Program-made: the position numbers and the translations under genes
NCBI RefSeq assembly: GCF_022605725.1
Contig: NC_065550.1
Span: 4,774,001-4,838,000 of the forward strand
Source of the DNA: Anthonomus grandis grandis
Lineage: Eukaryota > Arthropoda > Insecta > Coleoptera > Curculionidae
Reading direction: 5' to 3'
Length of the DNA stretch: 64,000 nucleotides
Shown here: positions 59,054 to 64,000 of the stretch, piece after piece
How positions within the stretch are numbered: position 1 is the stretch's first letter
Layout of the letters: each line of letters opens with the position of its first letter
Notes under the pieces: model-generated
Told to the model about the DNA's origin: nothing
Databases searched by the model: none
What the model saw: only the letters and a program-made list of their open reading frames with translations

Positions 59054-60972
59054 ATGCGAACTTACAAGCGAAAACCTGAAAGGGGGAAGACGCCTGTGGA
59101 TGTTTTTGAACAGGCTGCCCATGAGCTTATAAACAACGGAAAATTTTTCAGAACAGCGGCTGCTGATTTTAACATTAATTATTCGACCTTACGACGTTTT
59201 TGCAAAAGAAAACAGCAGACGGATGAAGAAGGTAAATCATTACCTATAGAATAAGAATATTTAATTTAATGTTTTGTTGTGTTGTCCAGTGATTATTTTT
59301 TTTGGTCTTGTCTTCACGGCTGATTTTTTTTAGATTTAGATATACCGCTTCATGTTGGATACAAACAACCCCGTCAGGTTTTGCCTGACGACATGGAGGA
59401 AGAGTTGGCATCTTATTTGATCGAACAGTCGAAATTATACTTTGGCCTATCATCCCGCGAAGTTCGCAGATTGGCCTATGAATATGCCGTTCACAATAAT
59501 ATAGAAGTAAGAACATATAGGAAAGATAATCATATGGCGTCAACAGATTGGCTGTCGGCTTTCCTTAAACGTCATCCCACATTATCTCTAAGGTGTCCTG
59601 AAGCAACAAGCCTTAGTCGTGCAACGAGCTTTAATAAACACAATGTCGCAAAGTTTTTTGACCTTTTGCAGGAAGTTTTGGACCGCTATACATTTGAGCC
59701 CCAAGATATACTATATACTGTGGATGAAATGGGCATGACGACCGTACAAAAGCTGGACAGGGTAATTGCGAAACGTGGGACGAAACAAGTAGGATTTATG
59801 ACGTCGGCCGAAAGAGGGACTCTGGTCACATTTTGCTTTGCAGTTAACGCAAATGGAAACTCAATTCCTCCAATGTTTTTGTTCCCTAGAAAAAACTACA
59901 GGAAGTATTTTGTTAATAATGGACCGCCTGGATGTATTGGAGCAGCCAATCCTTCCGGCTGGATGACAGAAACTGAGTTTGTTATTTTCTTAAAACATTT
60001 TGGAAAACACACTAGAGCCACAAAGGAAAAACCTGTCTTGCTGCTATTGGATAATCACGAATCCCATTTATCCTTAAACGATATTAATTTTTGTAAAGAA
60101 AATGGGATAATAGTGGTTAGTTTGCCCCCGCATTGTTCCCACAAATTACAGCCACTAGACCGCTCTGTCTACGGGCCTTTAAAAAAATATGTCAATGCTG
60201 CCAGTGATGCCTAGATGCGAAATAATCCAGGCAATACAATGACGATATATAACATTCCTGCGATTGCAAAAGAAGCATTACCATTAGCGTCAACACCGAG
60301 CAACATCCAAGCTGGATTTAAAGTATCGGGAATATACCCTTTTAATGGGCATATCTTTAGTGAGGACGAGTTTCTGCCTTCTGCAGTTAGTGACCGACCA
60401 CTGGTAATTGCCCATGAGGTAGAAGAAAATGGGGAAGCACAGACTCACTTGCCCCCACTTCTTGTTACCCTTGAAAAGACTCCTGAGAAGACTCCAAACA
60501 ACGATGAGTTAGAAGTTATAGAACAACCTGGTCCATCCACTAGTATTCAGAAGCATCGGTTTACTCCAGAAGATTTACGACTCACTCCACAGGCTGCAGA
60601 ACGCACTGGTACAAGAAAAGGCAGAAAGCGCGGCAAATCCGCCATTTGGACCGACACACCAAATAAGCAAGAGCTTGAACTTATACATGAGCAAAAGATA
60701 AAAAGAAAAACAAAAAAAATGTAAAGAGAAACATATCGAAATCAGAGACTACAACAGAATTCCGCCCTTCTCGAAAATCGAAGGCACCCTGCAGCTCAGA
60801 GGAGGAGGAAGAGGAAACATTTTGCCTAATTTGTGGCGAGTCTTTTAATAATTCTCGCCCCAAAGAAAAATGGGTGCAGTGCACTCAGTGCCATTATTGG
60901 GCCCATGAGGAGTGTACTAACAAAACGCCATTTTTCGTATGTCAGAATTGCGACTCCGATGATGACATGTAG
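59054..60972 (+). pseudogene. Tigger transposase 3: one stop and one frameshift from intact
   Basis: Exon 1 (59054-59231) gives the psq/CENP-B-type helix-turn-helix (F-F-R-T-A-A-A-D-F-N-I-N-Y-S-T-L-R-R). The intron is 59232-59333 (GT...TTTTAG). Exon 2 has the second DNA-binding unit, D-E-M-G-M-T-T-V-Q-K (first Asp), LLLLDNHESHLS (second) and LQPLDRSVYGPLKK (third). A TAG at 60212-60214 stands where a Trp is usual (A-W-M). Near 60710-60720 a run of A bases causes a one-base shift; the following frame ends with F-C-L-I-C-G-E-S-F, W-V-Q-C-T-Q-C-H-Y-W-A-H and C-Q-N-C-D-S-D-D-D-M, stop 60970-60972, a PHD-like finger. All three catalytic Asp residues are present. Confidence 0.9.
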
Positions 60973-61368
60973 ATTGCAGACTAACTACAGAACGTATTTA
61001 GTCTTGTCCTTTTGTATGTTTTTAAGTATTATATTCCTATCAGTTCCTTTTTTAGTTTTTAATATCTATAGAAAATAATATAGGTTAATAAAACCTACTG
61101 TTGCAAATAACCCCAGTCCAGTTTCAACTGACCCCGAGTTTAGTTTTTTCGTTATTTTGTAGGAAAATAAATATTTTAATAAACGAGAGGCGTGTTCTAA
61201 TAAAACAGGGTTTTACAATTCTTTATGCATTTTGATTATTTTTTCTCCTTTTTCAGTGTTTTACAAAAAAATTATTTCTGTAAATTGTTTCAACTAACCC
61301 CGGCCCCCCCTACTCAAAAATAGTTGAAGCTAGCTAAAATTAATATAATCAAGATAAAACCTACTTAC

Positions 61369-62664
61369 CATCATCGGGCGCCGTACCATGTTCATTGTCT
61401 GTGGCGTCAGATTTGTCCTCATTTTCAGCATCTGTAGGATTAATCAAAGAGGTTGGGTTAGTGACGTTATCGGTAACTTTAGAAATATCGGTTGTGGCAA
61501 CGTGGTTATCAGATTTAGACGAGTTAACTTGTGTCTCCTCATCAAAGATATCAGTTGTTCCCCCTGTATTCGAAACGGCTTGTGTTGCCGCATTAAAAAT
61601 ATCTTCAGTATTATTAGTGTTACTTTCATTTTCTTTACTCTCACTGTTGTCCGGCCTATTTAGGCCTTCTGTTCGAATATTAGCCATAACTTCTTGCGTA
61701 AAATTATCAAACTCGGCCTCAGTGACGATGACCGGGTCACTTGAAAAACTATCAGGAGAATCAGTATTTCGATTAAATTCATTTGAAATAGTTGGCTGTG
61801 CTATTGCTTCTTTGGTTAACAGCTTTTCCTTTTCGATACACTGAGTCATTTCATCAAAAATATGATCACTGGTATCCAATTTATTGGCATCAGTTTCTTT
61901 AGTAGCAACCTGCGTTGCTTGATTAAAAACATCTGTTTCATTAACTTTCTCAGGTACGTTAACTTGGGTCACCGCATCGAAAATACTCTCATGATTACTT
62001 TCAGTATTTGAATTTTGGTTTGGCGGTTTTTCAGTGTTTATATTTGGTTCAGTCTCTGCATCAAAAATGACTCCAGTATTTAAAGAAAATTGCTGGCTTG
62101 CCTCAACGGGACTTTTAATATTTTCCCGATCTTCACTTAAATAATTGCTGGCAGGAGAAAGACCATCAGCAGTCGAGTCGGAGTCTAGTAATTTATTAGT
62201 GTCTTGGACATCATTGCTTTTAGGTAAATTTTCCATGGTAGAATCAGAGTCCCAGTTTAAGGGGCCTTCTCGCTCCTTATTTGCTACAGCCTTATCATTT
62301 TTGTCTTTTCCAGAATCTTTATCATTCTGAACAAATTCAACATCGGAGTCATCAGACTCATCGATACTGGACAATTTCCCCTTGCTAGACCTAGGACTGC
62401 TATTTTGCTGATTGTTTTCTGGGTCTTCATTCTGTATTTGGGATAATTCCTTTAAATTAGCTGCTACCAATTCATTAAGATTCGTAAGTTTATTGTTATC
62501 ATTTTGGATCTCATTTACAGGAGAGTTAGGAACTGTGCGTTGTTCAAATATATCTAGTTGGTCATTTTGGGATGTCGACTGTTGATCGTGCTGTATTAGC
62601 TCTGCAGAATTACAGTCATAGATGACCGTAGATGAAGTAGATTCAACTGTAGAGTGATGAGATC
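61369..62664 (-). CDS. Host gene exon 3: long acidic exon with F-x-x-x-T-Q repeats
   Basis: This 1,296-bp exon is open throughout (432 codons counting junctions). The acceptor is CTTTCAG and the donor GTAAGT. The product is rich in Asn, Asp, Glu, Ser and Thr. A motif of the form D-I/V-F-D/N-x-x-T-Q recurs about every 20-90 residues, near 61523-61552, 61574-61604, 61835-61864, 61905-61932 and 61958-61990, with weaker forms near 62046-62072 and 62530-62553. Two DSDST motifs and an acidic ESDDSDVEF patch lie in its upstream half. TQ is the core of ATM/ATR phosphorylation sites and SDST resembles casein kinase 2 sites; such clusters are known in MDC1 but also in other checkpoint and chromatin proteins. 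Assigning the function from them is inference. Confidence 0.85.
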
Positions 62665-62876
62665 CTGAAAGTTTGTGGTTAGGTTAAAGACACAAATTAA
62701 GCGAGACGAAGATGAAGAAACAAATTAAATTATTGCGTCTTCTTTATTTATAAATGTATTTAAACAGTATAAACGTCTGCTATGAAAACTAGGGGATTTG
62801 GTGTTGGTGTGAATGTAAAAGGTTTCATGAAACATTAAACGAAAAGTGATGTACAAATGAAAAAAAAATAGATTAC

Positions 62877-62933
62877 CTGATTGAGACTCAGCAGGGATAT
62901 TTGATATCTCCGCGGCTAGTTCGTCCTTCACAT
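62877..62933 (-). CDS. Host gene exon 2 of those seen (57 bp)
   Basis: The exon begins after TTTTAG and ends at a GTAATC donor. Its 57 bases encode an acidic peptide beginning Asp-Val-Lys-Asp-Glu-Leu and ending Ser-Gln-Ser-Gly across the next junction. Introns on both sides are phase 1 and short (121 and 212 bp), unlike the multi-kilobase introns further down the gene. No domain is evident. The call rests mainly on splice phase agreement with both neighbours. Confidence 0.65.
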
Positions 62934-63054
62934 CTAAAACAAAAACCCAAAATTAATTTAAAAAATTAAAATTGCAACTTAATTGTTAGACCGTTAGATC
63001 TAATTGGAACTTAAAAGCTTTGAATATGAAAGTTTAAAAAAAAAAAATGTTTAC

Positions 63055-63117
63055 CTTCTATATGAATACTACTTGGTTCGGATAATTGAGAAACTAAATC
63101 ACAATTTCTAGTGCAAC
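63055..63117 (-). CDS. Host gene exon 1 of those seen (63 bp)
   Basis: A short internal exon bounded by a pyrimidine-rich acceptor ending in CAG and a GTAAAC donor. Read with two bases completing the previous codon, it gives 20 full codons with a Cys-Thr-Arg-Asn-Cys start and a Ser-rich end, then leaves one base that joins the next exon to make an Asp codon. Both flanking introns are phase 1. The two cysteines are the only possible metal-binding feature and do not make a recognisable finger alone. The upstream part of the gene lies beyond position 64000. Confidence 0.6.
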
Positions 63118-64000
63118 CTGAAAAAAATATTAGTAAATAATTTATTGTATTTAGGTTAAAATTAATAATAATAATAATAATTCCCAGTAGAAATAATAAG
63201 TAATACCAACAAGAAATTATTTAAAGTTTATCGTAGGTGAACCGACGCACAATGTTTTGTACAATGGACAAAATTCAAAATTTACAGTACAGATTTTTTA
63301 AAGTTTTATAGCGTTACGTTTAGGGAAACACCTATAAAAGACGATAAAAGTATTTTCTATTTTTTTTATTTATATATTCCACGAGAAAAAAATACCAAAT
63401 AAAGAAAAATATTTTTGTTTATATTAAGGCTTTTAGTTTTGAATAATATTTTCAATTATAAGTAAGTGTTCTTTTAAGGTGATTTTTTTGAGTTATTAGT
63501 GGAACAGCGGCAGTATAGAAAGAAATTTATAAAAACTGACAATTTTTTACAAAATTGCCAGATTACAAAAAAACTCTGAAAAACTGTTTTGTAATTTTTT
63601 TCTTATAAACTCTTCAAAAATGTTTCTCTTCAAAACTCTTCAAAATTTGCGTTTTTTTCGTATTTTTCCAAAAACTTTATTAATTGCAAATAGATTTATT
63701 TAAATAAATGGTGTTATGGTAGCTCGCAAAAAAAGTCTCGGCCTGCTTTTCTCCCAACTTAATGAAAACAGTAGAAGTTACTATGTTTTGAAGAATTTAT
63801 ACCTTACATATACGTGGTGTCCCATTAGTGCGATAACGGACGACAGCTCCTTATAGAGTGATACAAAAAAAAAATTTTATACAAAGTTACTTTACTGTCT
63901 AAGGTGCATAACATAAAAATATTTTTGGATATACAGGGTGATTCATAAATGTGATATGATACACAACTTTTTTAATTTAAATGGAACACCCTATATTTTA
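63118..64000. other. Intron end of window, with a mariner-type terminus
   Basis: AT-rich with an AAT run near 63165-63182. CAGGGTGATTCATAAATG begins at 63934 after TA, and AAATGGAACACCCTATA at about 63979-63995 mirrors it, so a very short MITE or the start of a larger element is cut by the window end. The same AAATGGAACACC stretch follows the related terminus at 4071. Confidence 0.5.

Larger units (their letters stand above)
58434..61310 (+). mobile_element. Tigger/pogo element 3, nearly intact
   Basis: Ends GGGGAGACTGGGGTTAGTTGA (58434) and mirror (61310), with TA on both sides (58432-58433, 61311-61312). TTGAAAC/GTTTCAACT units repeat inside both ends. 2,877 bp with one transposase gene. 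Confidence 0.9.
6094..63117 (-). other. Large host gene, 11 exons seen, both ends outside the window
   Basis: The exons, in transcript order, are 63117-63055, 62933-62877, 62664-61369, 53235-53206, 53147-52466, 42586-42504, 42448-42119, 34592-34269, 12692-12557, 12478-12245 and 6610-6094. Every boundary has AG acceptor and GT donor, and the reading phase agrees at all ten joins, which chance alone would rarely give. Together they make 3,752 coding bases in a 57-kb span, so about 93 percent of the span is intron. The protein is Ser/Asp/Glu/Lys-rich and low complexity, with basic clusters that suggest a nuclear protein. It carries repeated F-x-x-x-T-Q motifs in exons 3 and 5, SDSD/SDST acidic patches, and a more ordered Arg/Lys-rich region in exons 9-11. 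I do not recognise it. TQ clusters with acidic SDS/T patches recall MDC1/mu2; an acidic stretch before a C-terminal catalytic domain would also fit ATRX/XNP. No start or stop codon is in view. Confidence 0.8.

Noticed and set aside
61388..61844. Plus-strand open frames opposite exon 3
   Set aside because: Antisense of a low-complexity acidic exon; hydrophobic composition is expected from the complement.
1..64000. CRISPR arrays, operons, bacterial promoters
   Set aside because: The window is clearly eukaryotic, with spliced genes and eukaryotic transposons; no regularly spaced repeats of that kind were seen.

Overview
The window is eukaryotic, about two-thirds A+T, and reads as arthropod and most probably insect DNA: DD41D mariners, a P-like element with a THAP domain, pogo/Tigger elements, a hAT, Penelope-like fragments with hammerhead motifs, and Jockey- and I-type retrotransposon debris, all lying between short exons with GT/AG boundaries. 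I cannot fix the order from sequence alone.

Host backbone. Eleven exons on the minus strand (63117 down to 6094, 3,752 coding bases, about 1,250 codons) join in consistent phase into one very long gene. It runs off both window ends and its introns reach 21.6 kb. The product is a Ser/Asp/Glu/Lys-rich, probably nuclear protein with a repeated F-x-x-x-T-Q motif. Its identity is unresolved; acidic regions of MDC1/mu2-like or ATRX/XNP-like proteins are candidates. Almost everything else lies in its introns.

Layout, left to right. 255-3875: element with about 468-bp terminal inverted repeats (TIRs) and a FEN1/PIN-like nuclease pseudogene. 4060-5110: mariner remnant. 5190-5880: Penelope GIY-YIG piece flanked by inverted terminal sequence. 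6094-6610: host exon. 6892-10745: non-LTR pieces around a DD41D mariner. 12245-12692: two host exons. 12855-14890: I-type retrotransposon debris split by a palindromic repeat. 17500-20547: Jockey 3' end and a P-like pseudogene. 21188-34000: elements of a DNCSGQNKN transposase family with 4-bp target duplications, one nested inside a pogo element, then an intact hAT. 34269-34592: host exon. 34745-41541: mariners, an inverted Penelope terminus and a second long-TIR element. 42119-42586: host exons. 44588-48557: third DNCSGQNKN copy, split by a Tigger. 48658-52135: mariner inside 780-bp inverted arms. 52466-53235: host exons. 53632-58283: retrotransposon and MITE debris. 58434-61310: nearly intact Tigger. 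61369-63117: host exons.

The mobile genes do not cooperate; they form layers of insertion in one gene's introns. Youngest-looking are the hAT (open frame, perfect 8-bp duplication), the element at 24808-29370 (one frameshift) and the Tigger at 58434-61310 (one stop, one frameshift).
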